64,000 nt of DNA, taken from positions 8,261,069 to 8,325,068 of the forward strand of contig JAFMSR010000001.1 of NCBI GenBank assembly GCA_022818135.1, given 5' to 3'. Shown piece after piece: positions 46,571 to 56,759 of this stretch; within the stretch, counting starts at the first letter, position 1, and every line of letters begins with the position of its first letter. Both the position numbers and the translations under genes were made by a program. The notes below the pieces were generated by a model. The model was not told the origin of the DNA, did not search any database, and worked only from the letters and a program-made list of their open reading frames with translations. This DNA comes from Saxidomus purpurata (Eukaryota > Mollusca > Bivalvia > Venerida > Veneridae).

Positions 46571-46979
46571 AAACCTGTAAAATACTATCAGAAGGCAGCG
46601 GCGGCTTTCCATATTTACACATGTAATACATGTTATTGCAGTTATAGTTGGACCGTCCTCTTTTCAGAAACTACATGTACAATTATTGGCCTCATTCAAA
46701 AACAAAAATAACGTTTCGTGTGATTTTACATGTAGTTCGTAAAAACAATATTTTTCATTGACTTAACATTTGTACAAAAGCAGTTATTTTACATTAAAGT
46801 ATACTGTATCTTAGTACATTACAAAGCAAAATAAAAAATATTTGTCATGGATGTCTGCAAAGTTCCCTGTACGAAAAATCCAATTGTAATATTGGCGTAA
46901 AATGGAGTACGACTGGAGTAACGACTGCTCAGTCATATTTTCGTATCATTACGATCGTAATTCTGATCTTAGAATTTTT

Positions 46980-47990
46980 CTTGTTCTGTTTTGACCGAAC
47001 ATTTCTTCGTGCCCAAGCTGTAACTTTGCCATGCATCCAAGGATTTCAAAATAACCTGACACAAAATGATCAGCACATCAAGACAACGTGTCGCGTGCAA
47101 GACCCATGGCCCTACCTCAAAGGTCAAGGCTACACTTAGTGTTTAAAAGTAATGGAATCCTGAATATATGCACACATTCGCGTCCGGACTGTGACTTTGT
47201 CATACATTGAAGGAAAGTTTAAAATAACTTGGCACAGATGTTCAGCACACCAACAAAACGTGTCGCGTGCAAGACCCAAGTCCCTACCTTAAGGTCACAC
47301 TTAGATTTTAAAGGTAATGGAATCCTGTATATATACATTCATTCGTGTCCGGACTGTAACTCTGTAATGCATTGATGGATTTTAAAATAACTTGGCATAT
47401 ATGTTCAGCACATCAAGACGACGTGTATCGTGCCACACCCACGTCCCTACTCAGAGTTTAAATGTAATGGAATCCTGTTTATGCACACATTTCGTGTCCG
47501 AGCTGTAACTTTGTCCCGCATTAAATTAACTTGACACAAATGTTCAGCACATCAAGTCGACGTATCGCGTACAACACCCACGAGCTAACCTCAAAATTCA
47601 AGGTCACACTTTAAAGGTAACCGAATCCTGTATTCACAGTAACTCTGTCATGCATGGAAAGGTTTTTAAATTACATGCAAAATTGCTAAGCACATGTAGA
47701 TGACATGTCACGCGCAAGTCCCGCGTTCTTACCGTGGAGGTTAAGGTCACACTAGGAGGTCAGATAGTTTCGAATCCTGTTTATGTAGACCCACACAAGT
47801 TCATGTCCGATTGTAATACTGTTATACATTGAAATATTTTTAAATGAATTTGAACAAATGTTTAGCACATGAAGATAAAGTGTCATGCGCAAGTACCGGT
47901 TCTACATCTTCTGGGTCAATGGCACAGACTGTGAGACACCTCTTTTGGGGGCATTCGTCATTCACGAGGGAGAGCTTTTGTCTATATCTA
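46980..47990 (+). mobile_element. Array-type repetitive element, relative of 34261-36110
   Basis: About five diverged units of ~165 bp with 'gtgtccggactgtaactctg', 'agcacatcaagacgacgtgt' and 'aaggtcacactta'. It ends with 'cctcttttgggggcattcgt', which is also found at 35307 in the other copy. It lacks the 5' microsatellite start. Confidence 0.65.
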
Positions 47991-48272
47991 TGTTATTTTT
48001 ATAGGTTTTCTATATATACCTGTTTTGTTTTCGTATTGAAATATAATCTGATGACGGTTGTACAGTACAATATTCCGCCTTATTCGTACAAATACATATT
48101 TTACAAAAGATAAATCTGTTTAACAAGTATTAACAATAAGTGTCACCGAAACACGAAACGAAACACTAGGCAACGGAAGTTAACCATACATGTGCACACA
48201 TATCTTTAATAAATAAAAAAAACTAACAATTCCGTTATGATATCTTAGCTTTTAAATTATATTAAACATTCG

Positions 48273-48598
48273 TCATTCTATTTTATTTTTCACAAAACCT
48301 AGAGATGCATACCAACTAGCATCGAACGATAGTTTTCCTAAGTATTCGTCTCGTGTACGGTTGAAAATTAGCTCCTCCATGCAGCCATAAGCATACGGTG
48401 CATAATCTAAATAAAATTTGTTAGCAAAAAGTTCTTTACGTTCAGCTAGCAGTGGAAGGTCGCCGGCGTTGAAGACACACATGCCTCTAATCCACTTTCC
48501 TTTACACAGCCATCTATGCACATCTGAAAGCAACCTATTTTTGAAGCGAGCTATATAGGGCTTTGTCCTTACTGATATAGATGTGGTTTCGGGATAAC
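48273..48598 (-). CDS. GCNT-like terminal exon
   Basis: Acceptor 'tgtatttacag' read on the minus strand. Encodes GYPETTSISVRTKPYIARFK then CKGKWIRGMCVFNAGDLPLL and ELIFNRTRDEYLGK, ending in TGA. Confidence 0.87.
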
Positions 48599-49112
48599 CT
48601 GTAAATACAATTTGTATGGATAATAAAGTCAGTAGTCAGCTGCGACTATACACTCCCTGAACTTGTTGTGTAAGTATGTTACTAGTACTTTATCTAATTA
48701 ATATTTGATGACAATCACGTTGAGTAACTCTTATCGTTTTAATGGCTATATAACATGCAAGAGTTCTCTTTACTTATGACATATTGAACTTGTAAATAAT
48801 TTGTTATGAGTAACATGTATCCTAGTCCTGCTGTTCACAAGTATCTGATGTGTTACAAGTGCTCATCACAGACTGGGTAACTCCTTACCTGTATAAGAGC
48901 CAGGGACTCCTAGCTTCGGATTATGGTTAAGTGTTGAAAAAAATGTCTCATCAGGTATCCTTGTCTTGTTGACCCACGCCAGAATATCACGTGACCGATT
49001 GTCGTGAAGTATGTAATCAACAAATCCTCTGTTTACGGCAATATGGACGGCACCCTTGGTCGGTATAATCCCAAACGGGGGTGGAGGAGCGTTTGCCCAT
49101 CTGTCACGATGC
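48273..49112 (-). CDS. Beta-1,6-N-acetylglucosaminyltransferase, GT14 / GCNT family, C-terminal two exons
   Basis: Golgi enzyme family that transfers GlcNAc in beta-1,6 linkage to make branched O-glycans (core 2 or I type). Exons on the minus strand: 49112-48889 and 48598-48273 (TGA), with a GT..AG intron and matching phase. About 182 residues are present. Signature blocks are KGAVHIAVNRGFVDYILHD, PDETFFSTLNHNPKLGVPG, RGMCVFNAGDLPLL and KELFANKF.LDY, all typical of GCNT1/3/4 C-terminal halves. The N-terminal membrane anchor and the first catalytic half are absent; no matching exon was found up to 52.4 kb on this strand. They may lie beyond the repeats and gap, or this is a gene fragment. The two exons themselves are intact. 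The exact paralogue cannot be decided. Confidence 0.85.
48889..49112 (-). CDS. GCNT-like penultimate exon
   Basis: Acceptor 'catcttgcag' and donor ACAG|gtaagg on the minus strand. Encodes HRDRWANAPPPPFGIIPTKG then the HIAVNRGFVDYILHD and DETFFSTLNHNP blocks. Confidence 0.87.
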
Positions 49113-49385
49113 CTGCAAGATGAAAACCAAATGTAGTACTGGTTACATTTCAGTAGAAGGTTGAACAATTAAAATGTTAGTATTTATATGTCTTTGCTTA
49201 TATATTGTTACTTTACAAACAGATCTAGGTCAGTCACATTTAGACCTACAGAAGGGATGCATGTAAGATTTACATTTTCATTTGCAACTTTGATGTCACG
49301 ATTTGTAAAATTATAATACCGGTATATTTCATTACTCTATGCGCCTGTTTCTTATACCCTTCTTGTGACGAGTTAAGTGAACTTA

Positions 49386-50128
49386 ATGGTGTGATATAAA
49401 GGTAATGCCTTAAAATTACAATGAATAGAATCTAGTATGAAACAAAGGCAATGCCTTAAAATCACAATGAATAGTATGAAACAAAGGCAATGCCTTAAAA
49501 TCACAATGAATAGTATGACACAAAGGCAATGCCTTCAAATCACAATGAATAGTATGAAACAAAGGCATGCCTTAAAATCACAATGAATAGTATGAAACAA
49601 AGGCAATGCCTTCAAATCACAATGAATATCATGAAACAAAGGCAATGCCTTAAAATCACAATGAATAGTATGAAACAAAGGCAATGCCTTAAAATCACAA
49701 TGAATAGTATGAAACAAAGGCAATGCCTTAAAATCACAATGAATAGTATGAAACAAAAGCAATGCCTTAGAATCACAATGAATAGTATGAAACAAAGGCA
49801 TGCCTTAAAATTACAATGAATAAAATCTAGTATGAAACAAAGGCAATGCCTTAAAATCACAATGAATAGTATGAAACATAAGCAATGCCTTAAAATCACA
49901 ATGAATAGTATGAAACAAAGGCAATGCCTTAAAATCACAATGAATAGTATGAAACAAAAGCAATGCCTTAGAATCACAATGAATGGTATGAAACAAAAAC
50001 AATGCCTTAAAATCACAATGTATGGAATGAAATGCCTTAAAATCACAAGGAATGGTATGAAACAAAGCCAGTGCCTAAAAATCAAAAGGAATGGTATGAA
50101 ACAAAAGCAATACCCTAAAATCACAATG
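49386..50128. repeat. 39-bp minisatellite (~19 units)
   Basis: The unit is AAAGGCAATGCCTTAAAATC followed by ACAATGAATAGTATGAAAC, 39 bp. For example, GGCAATGCC lies at 49447 and 49486. GGCAATGCC is a near-palindrome. Because 39 is 13 codons, both strands stay open through long stretches; these frames are repeat by-products. A few units have deletions that shift the phase. Confidence 0.9.
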
Positions 50129-50369
50129 ACTGGTATGACAATGACAATGATTTTATTTGATACTGGCGACCGGCCCATGACAATTATATACATTTTACAT
50201 ATTCAATGTTAACATATAAACTATTATATATATACCATATAATGTGTATACGTATACAAATTCCAGTTCTCAGTTGTGATTTCTCTTCCTGTCCAGTAGT
50301 TAGCCTTTACGAAACGAAACTAAAGGACAGTCTTTTGAAAGCCGGATTATTTTAGCAAAAAGTTAAATC

Positions 50370-50500
50370 ATTTAAAAATCACAACGAATGGTATGAAACA
50401 AAGGCAATGCCCTAAAATCACAATGAATTGTATGGAATAATGGCAATGCCTTAAAATCACATGAATGGTATGAATTAAAGGCAATGCTTTTTCAGGAATG
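50370..50500. repeat. Detached minisatellite units
   Basis: About three more diverged 39-bp-type units (aatcacaacgaatggtatga, aaggcaatgccctaaaatca) lie ~240 bp beyond the main array. Confidence 0.7.
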
Positions 50501-51006
50501 ATAGGTAAGCAGCTAGCTAGGTAGGTAGATTATCGTATTTGGTAAGTTTGATTTTCTTGATCTCTGGTTAATCTGGAATTTCTTTGTTAGAATATAGATC
50601 ATTTGATATATGTCTGACTTCAAAGCAGAATATTTTAAATAGAGGTTGACTTGCATTGCGTTATCCGTCCTTCCACATCATAAGTGATTTGAAACTGACC
50701 CTGTTATTTGTCCGAGGGCAGCCTGATTTGCCAAGGGCCAGTACAAACGCCCAAAGACAATACAAATTGTCAATGTCAATTATTGAATATAAAATCACTC
50801 ATTCAATGACAGTCTTATCAAATAACAATGCAAAAAAACAACAACAAAGATCCCCTCTTCAAATACATCTTATTCTAATGACTGCAGCGAAGAAAAAGTA
50901 ACCGTAACGTAGAGTATCTGGTAAACACGTCTCTTTGTTTCAGCATTTATTTAAACGAAAATAAAATGATGGTGGAAAAGCCCATACTACTGTGTTTATT
51001 CCAGAA

Positions 51007-51106
51007 GTAAATGCACTGTAGTTCACGTCAATATGTCGGGTCCGGTAAATGCACTGCAGCTAATGCTAATATGTCGGTCCAGTAAATGCACTGCAGTTCA
51101 CGTTAA
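51007..51106 (+). repeat. 37-38-bp tandem repeat, 2.7 units
   Basis: GTAAATGCACTGYAG at 51007, 51045 and 51082, with 'ttcacgt.aa.atgtcggtcc' between. Confidence 0.8.
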
Positions 51107-51159
51107 GACTGGACTATTATTTAATATTATGGTTGTATACCTCTCATTGCAGCCATCAT

Positions 51160-52440
51160 GTCAGAAAGATCTAATAAAATCAACGAACTGATTGAAAATA
51201 GAAAGAAAAAAGAGGCACATGCAGAAAGCTGAATCGTACCAGCGTAGAAAAGATCAAAATACTCTTCCTGAAAAAGGTAAACTTGGGAATAGTCAACTTT
51301 TAAATATACGAACATAAATAAAAAAAGACCTTAAAGTAGTCATTTTAGTGATCGCTCCGTGCTAAATATCATGTGATTGATGATGTAAGGCCACCTCCAG
51401 AATCTATTTTTTGTTCGGTAGAGGTTAATAGTTAAAAAAGCATAACAGTAATTACATAAGGCATTCCCCCCCCCCCTCCCCCACCCACACACACACACAC
51501 ATTCCTCGTCACGACTTATTATAAGGGTGCTAAACACTATTATAGTGTTAGTGTTCTAATTAAGCACGTGTGCAAGATACGTCTACTGTTTCAGTTTCAT
51601 ATTTTTCCGTTTTTTCAGAGTACTCACAATCGAAGGAAGCAAACAGGAAGCGCTTATACAGACAACGCAAAAAAGCTTTAAAGGAAGAAAAAAAATAAAA
51701 CAGGAAAGCTACAGAACGTCAGTGTCGATGGCGTTTGAAAAAAAAACAGAAATAGGAAATGTACGACATTTCAAAATTTCCAAACAGACAAAACAAATCA
51801 AGAGCTCTTCGAAAATTTAAAAGCGCGCTACCTATAACACCATCGAGCTGCAACTGTTGCTGCCTATATACAATGCTCAAGATCGCCTGCTGTTCAGTCA
51901 CTAAGACAATCCAACATAGTCTCGTCTCCAGACGACATCAGCGACCGGAAGTTGTCAGAGTCCGTGATTGAGGACATACGGAATTCCCCCAAAAGTAAAA
52001 AACGGAAAAGATCGGACGAATTCAGGATAGAAGTTAAATTCTTTAATGTCGTCCGTTTGTGGTGAAGCAGTGACACAAAATAAGTGTAAATATAAACTTG
52101 CAAAGAAACTATGTATTCCTGCCAGAACCGTGTCTAAAGGTAGTTGAATCCGTACGCAAGTATCTCATACTGAGTCTTCATGTTTCAAGTACACCCAGAG
52201 AAAAGCTAGAAAAACATGTATAACTGATGAAACAAAGAAATTATCTACGATTATTGGTATTCTCCAGATATTTCACACCCAACTGGTAATAAGAAAGATG
52301 TAAAGCGTGTAAGAATTGGCGTGAAGTCTTATTCAAGTCACGAGGTATATATTTTGCGAAAAACTCAGACTGAAGCTTATGTTGAATTCAAGGAGAAATA
52401 CCCAGATATCAGTATTTCCCAGAGAACATTTGAAAGGTGC
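51160..52440 (+). pseudogene. Decayed, formerly spliced transposon-type gene of unknown family
   Basis: Exon-like part 1 (51160-51275) ends in ESYQRRKDQNTLPEK with donor gtaaac. Part 2 starts after 'gttttttcag' at 51620 and continues in phase with EYSQSKEANRKRLYRQRKK, a basic coil-like segment. Later fragments in shifted frames include MYDISKFPNRQNKSRALRKF (51759) and, from ~52250, ISHPTGNKKDVKRVRIGVKS and EKYPDISISQRTFERCKP. Lys/Arg-rich pieces of this type occur in multi-copy uncharacterised proteins of cnidarians and molluscs, probably transposon-encoded. Stops and frame shifts separate the pieces, so it is not functional. The family assignment is inference. Confidence 0.5.
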
Positions 52441-52449
52441 AAACCTTAC

Positions 52450-52645
52450 AGGGCTTTTTCTCCCTATCACTAGGGGCCGAATATCGGCCCTGTTCCCAAT
52501 CGAAAATAACCTTCATTTTTCCCAATTCCAAAAAAAATAAAAATGAAAAAAAAAAAGAAATTCAATTTTTTTTTCAATTTTTAAAATCTGTCCCTACACT
52601 ACATAGCATTCTTGGGACCGTTGTCCTAAACACAGATTTTTTTCC
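52450..52645 (-). mobile_element. Repeat copy truncated by the assembly gap
   Basis: Contains the hairpin GGGCCGAATATCGGCCC and ends 'cttgggaccgttgtcctaaa' plus 'cacagattttttt'. This is the reverse complement of the left end of the element at 15751 (..aaatctgtgtttagggcaatggtccc). The rest is lost in the gap. Confidence 0.5.
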
Positions 52646-53145
52646 NNNNNNNNNNNNNNNNNNNNNNNNNNNNNNNNNNNNNNNNNNNNNNNNNNNNNNN
52701 NNNNNNNNNNNNNNNNNNNNNNNNNNNNNNNNNNNNNNNNNNNNNNNNNNNNNNNNNNNNNNNNNNNNNNNNNNNNNNNNNNNNNNNNNNNNNNNNNNNN
52801 NNNNNNNNNNNNNNNNNNNNNNNNNNNNNNNNNNNNNNNNNNNNNNNNNNNNNNNNNNNNNNNNNNNNNNNNNNNNNNNNNNNNNNNNNNNNNNNNNNNN
52901 NNNNNNNNNNNNNNNNNNNNNNNNNNNNNNNNNNNNNNNNNNNNNNNNNNNNNNNNNNNNNNNNNNNNNNNNNNNNNNNNNNNNNNNNNNNNNNNNNNNN
53001 NNNNNNNNNNNNNNNNNNNNNNNNNNNNNNNNNNNNNNNNNNNNNNNNNNNNNNNNNNNNNNNNNNNNNNNNNNNNNNNNNNNNNNNNNNNNNNNNNNNN
53101 NNNNNNNNNNNNNNNNNNNNNNNNNNNNNNNNNNNNNNNNNNNNN
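52646..53145. other. Assembly gap (500 N)
   Basis: Exactly 500 N, probably a placeholder size. The open frames reported across it are meaningless. Confidence 0.99.
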
Positions 53146-53230
53146 AACTTATGCTTCTTATTTCGACTTTCCTTAAAATCGTAATCATCGAAAGAGGCAA
53201 TGATCCATTCGAAAGTACCTCGACTTTCAT

Positions 53231-54282
53231 CTAACACGTAATGAATGTAAAACTCTCCAACAACCCAGACTCATCACACTCGTAACACTGAATGACAACA
53301 ACTTCTCTTTTGGCATTTGGATTTCTAGTAATGTGATTACCTATATTACGCGGTAAAGAACTGGCATCTATCTTGTTGTTTGAGCAATATGCAAAGAGTT
53401 TCTTGTTACGCAGTAGTGTACTAGTCATATAATGAAAAAAGAAACACGGCATAGCAAAGTCAAGATCTATTTCAATGTATTCACTACTATCGCAAAACTC
53501 CATCTCGAGTTTCGGAGAGGCAAAAATGAATTTTCTTATCAAGAAAAACGCAGAACAGATAACGGTATCTGAACATTTTGTCAGAAAACTGAACTCGAGT
53601 CATATGTTTCACTTGTCTGAAATTGTATTGTAGGTATCAAGATGCGATTGTCACTGACATAAATTGGTATAGTCCGTTTTTGGTGGAGCACTGCGTTGCT
53701 ATTGTTCTGTTCATGAAACAACTGAGCTACGAAATCCTCTGTCTTGAAAGCACTGTTCATTGTAAAAACACACTGCGTATTATTCCTGGATAAGACATAA
53801 GTTTATCTTGAAACAGAACATCGTCATGAGCAGACACATCAATGTCATACCAAGCGTTATCAGGAAAAACAAGATGCTCATTCATGTATTCGAGTAAGTC
53901 AATAAGGTGTCGTCCATCATTTGCTATCGAGTATCTCGTTCTAGTGAAACGACGCTTCCTTTTTATGTTTACTTGTAGCATTAAAATATGATCAGGCGTT
54001 AAAGCGTGGTTCATGAATGCACAATTCTGAGCTGTTTTAAATAGGTACACCCCGACTCGATTTGAAATGGCTACAGTAAAGAAGACGAATGTTTGACTTA
54101 TCGTCTGTCAAATCATTCATAATGTAGCTAGAGAAAACTGCGTAGTTCTCTACAGTTATTTCTCCAAAAGTTATCAAGTCCTTGTTGTACTTTAAAACTC
54201 TACCCGGATCAATATCAACCTCGTACTGCATGTTCCTTAACTGGTCGAAAGTGCGGATAACTGTGTACGGAGCAGTGTAAGC
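53231..54282 (-). pseudogene. Frame-broken unknown gene D of the minus-strand cluster
   Basis: Four overlapping minus-strand frames follow one another: 54282-54037, 54050-53757, 53760-53581 and a last one ending at 53231. Switch points lie near 54045 (at a GGGG run), at 53757-53760 (a TGA overlapping an ATG) and near 53583. Each piece has protein-like composition, e.g. DPGRVLKYNKDLITFGEITV, NAWYDIDVSAHDDVLFQDK and LEMEFCDSSEYIEIDLDF. The first frame opens 17 codons before its first ATG. I read it as one ancestral ~350-residue intronless protein with indels, real or caused by assembly error near the gap. No family recognised. A virus- or large-transposon-type origin is possible but unproven. 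Confidence 0.45.
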
Positions 54283-54290
54283 CTAAATTC

Positions 54291-55420
54291 TTAAGGTGAA
54301 ACCTCAAAACACACATATGTTCGAACAGTCTTGAACTGATATTTGTTTATAGATGATTTGCTATCAGCATCTTCAAGCTAGAGATTATACTCTTCGAGTC
54401 TAAGTTGCAGTTTCAGTTTCTCGTTCTCATCCTGTATGTCAATCCGTCTGTTTTATAATTGGACTCCCGATTCTACCTTAAATGTCTGCAATTCACTTTT
54501 CATGTCTGCGATAAGTGATCTGGACTCAAACCGCCTCTGCTGTAGGTGGCTGTCAAACAGAAGGTTACGCCCCTTGAGTTTACGAGTTTTTCTGACCTTG
54601 TTTTCTTGAAAATATTGTTTGAAATTTCTGTCGCGTTTAAAATCTTTAGAAAAATACCAGTCTCTCTGTCACTATCGATTTCAGATTGATTTGTTTAAAA
54701 CTTCATCTGATGTTCTCGGTCTTCCCTACGTGATTCCTTGTTTGTAGCAAATTTTAGTTCTAGCAGCCATGCTTCTTACTTCAGTTTACCCATACTTTGT
54801 TCGTAATAGCACTATATGCTTGACTCCTTTATGGACCACAATGACAATAAGACAGCTTTATTGCTTTATTTGTGTTATCCTTGGTTTTTGTTATGTCATC
54901 TACTCTGCATGTTGATGTTCACATGTACTATGTTGACATTGAATTTGTATTTGTTTTATGATATATACTCTTATTTTACCAGAATACAACTATTATTCCT
55001 AGCCTTAATCTCAGCGATTGCTACAGTTGATTGTATCTGATTCAGTTTGATATCATGCTTCAAATGAGTATATTGTATTTGAGCATGCAGATTAGCATGT
55101 CCAATGTTGTCCATTTTTCCATCGTTCCGACTTTCATTAATCTTGTCCACTTCTTCCTGTAATTGCGAACGTTTGTACAACCAATCCATTGCTTCGGTCT
55201 GGGATTTTTGTTGTTCATGTAACATGTTCGTCTTAATTTGGATATAGCTCAGCACGTTTTGATGTTCGTTCACGTGTTTAGCAGTGTTCAGTATTGGATC
55301 GTTTTCTTGATTAATGTGATTGATTTCAGAACTATATGCATTCGGTTTTGGTACATTGTTTGACGGTCTAGAGAATATACAATCCAATGGTACAAATTTG
55401 GATTGTTTTTCTTTACGTGT
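54291..55420 (-). pseudogene. Frame-broken coiled-coil gene C of the minus-strand cluster
   Basis: Coding-like pieces on the minus strand: 55387-54971 (138 codons; QTEAMDWLYKRSQLQEEVDK, then a Gln/Lys/Ile coil), an ATG-less frame 54668-54453 (KDFKRDRNFKQYFQENKVRK.. ELQTFKVESGVQL), then IDIQDENEKLKLQLRLEEYN with a TAG at 54378-54380 and continuation to a TAA at 54291. Heptad-rich throughout. Between 54970 and 54670 the register is lost. Function unknown. The plus-strand frame at 54816-55040 is its shadow. Confidence 0.4.
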
Positions 55421-55524
55421 TTATGTGCGTGTTCTATCAGGAGTTTGCTTGTTTTACACTAAAAGCGACATCTGTGTCCCTGCGTCTTTAAAATGATAGG
55501 CTATGTCTGCCAAGCTTAGCCATA

Positions 55525-55803
55525 TCAAAGATTGAATGACTGAAACCATGTACTATCCATAAGGCAATGATATTTGTCATCACTGCCTTGTACGTAAGCC
55601 CATCGATCATTGCTTTTAACAAACGTCTTCGAGCTGCGCGTCGATGGTAACATTAAAGACTGACTGTTGCCTTGATACAGGTTAACAATAGTGCATTGGA
55701 AATGTCTCTTCAAGTTTGTCGAGCATTCTCATTTTCAATTCCTGAAGAAAATCATTTTCTCTTCCCTTCGTAATTTTTGTTTGATAGTCGCTATGATTTG
55801 CAT
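55525..55803 (-). pseudogene. Frame-broken small gene B of the minus-strand cluster
   Basis: ATG at 55803 is one base after the stop of gene A (TAAaATG). The frame MQIIATIKQKLRREEKM stops at 55735. Neighbouring frames continue with LQELKMRMLDKLEETFPMHY and, from 55713, CTIVNLYQGNSQSLMLPS.. WAYVQGSDDKYHC. Unknown protein, at least two frame changes. Confidence 0.35.
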
Positions 55804-55804
55804 T

Positions 55805-56105
55805 TTATAGCTTCATCATTTTTTCCAAATCGTTCAGCATACCTGTGACAAAAGGAATCATTCTTTCGACACCTATGTTTCTCGTCAACTCGTTTGCACC
55901 ATTGAAAAAAACGCGTGTAGGTAGAACATGAGAGTTAGCGTCGTCTCGTTTGAAACGATCATTTGTCGAATTTCCTTTGAAATTGGTCGCGAGTGGCATC
56001 ATGAAAATATCTTTGACTGTCTCTTTCATTTTGTTGTTTTCTGTAGTTTCCGTCTTATAGTAAGTATGATCTATGATATACAGGGTTTTTCATAAATTCC
56101 GTTAC
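55805..56105 (-). pseudogene. Unknown gene A of the minus-strand cluster, 5' end broken
   Basis: An intact 74-codon stretch from ATG at 56029 (MKETVKDIFMMPLATNFKGN.. RVFFNGANELTRNIG.. MIPFVTGMLNDLEKMMKL). The same frame is open and protein-like for 22 or more codons before this ATG (YIIDHTYYKTETTENNK). A neighbouring frame continues the likeness further upstream (REIVTEFMKNPV). The real start is therefore lost or shifted. Family not recognised. Confidence 0.4.
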
Positions 56106-56209
56106 TATTTCGCGCATCTACTTTTTTGTAAACAAAAAAAAAACGAAGAATAACAAGATTCATCGTTAAATAGCGTCACCATAAGTTCAATGCAAACTTA
56201 GTTTCATAC

Positions 56210-56750
56210 TCATTCAAAACAAAACAATCTCTGAACTTCAGATATAACGTGCAGCTGTTTAGTCCAATAGGATTTACACATTCAGTGAAAACAGAGACAG
56301 TACAAATGAAGGTATGATCAAACAATTTTGGTTTCATACCTGTACAGTTGACTTATCACATAGCATTGAGGCACACCTCAAAATAAATTCAAACTCTTTG
56401 ATTATTTTGATTGTTACCAAAGTTTAACGATACCTTGTTTGTATTTAGAGTAACCCAATGTTTGCAATCTCGTACCAAAGATCCTAACTTTTGAATATCT
56501 CTATTTGTAAAAAAAAAACCCTTGATAGCAAGTATGCCTGTTTTTCAGAACAAAAATTGTTCAATGATAAAATTTATCTAGTTCAATGTTAATCAGATGC
56601 TACAGTGCAAAATTTGTTTTACAGTTATTCAAAACAAATCTCTGAATTTTAGGTTAATGTGAAGCTGTTTAGATCCAGAAAATTTACAGACTCGGTGAAA
56701 CAGATACTGTACAAAGATAATTTCTCTTCATGAAGAAGGTATGATCAAAC
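56210..56750. repeat. Diverged ~125-bp duplication, copies ~410 bp apart
   Basis: Copy 1 (56210-56330) and copy 2 (56620-56745) share 'attcaaaacaaa..aatctctgaa', 'gcagctgtttag', 'ggtgaaa.cagagacagtacaaa' and 'gaaggtatgatcaaac'. They flank unrelated AT-rich sequence. Confidence 0.55.
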
Positions 56751-56759
56751 ACTTTTATA

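Noticed and set aside
49612..50193. 193-residue repetitive membrane-like protein on the minus strand
   Set aside because: It is the translation of the 39-bp minisatellite; the other strand is equally open.
52437..53237. Long open frames across 52.6-53.1 kb
   Set aside because: They run through 500 N and carry no information.
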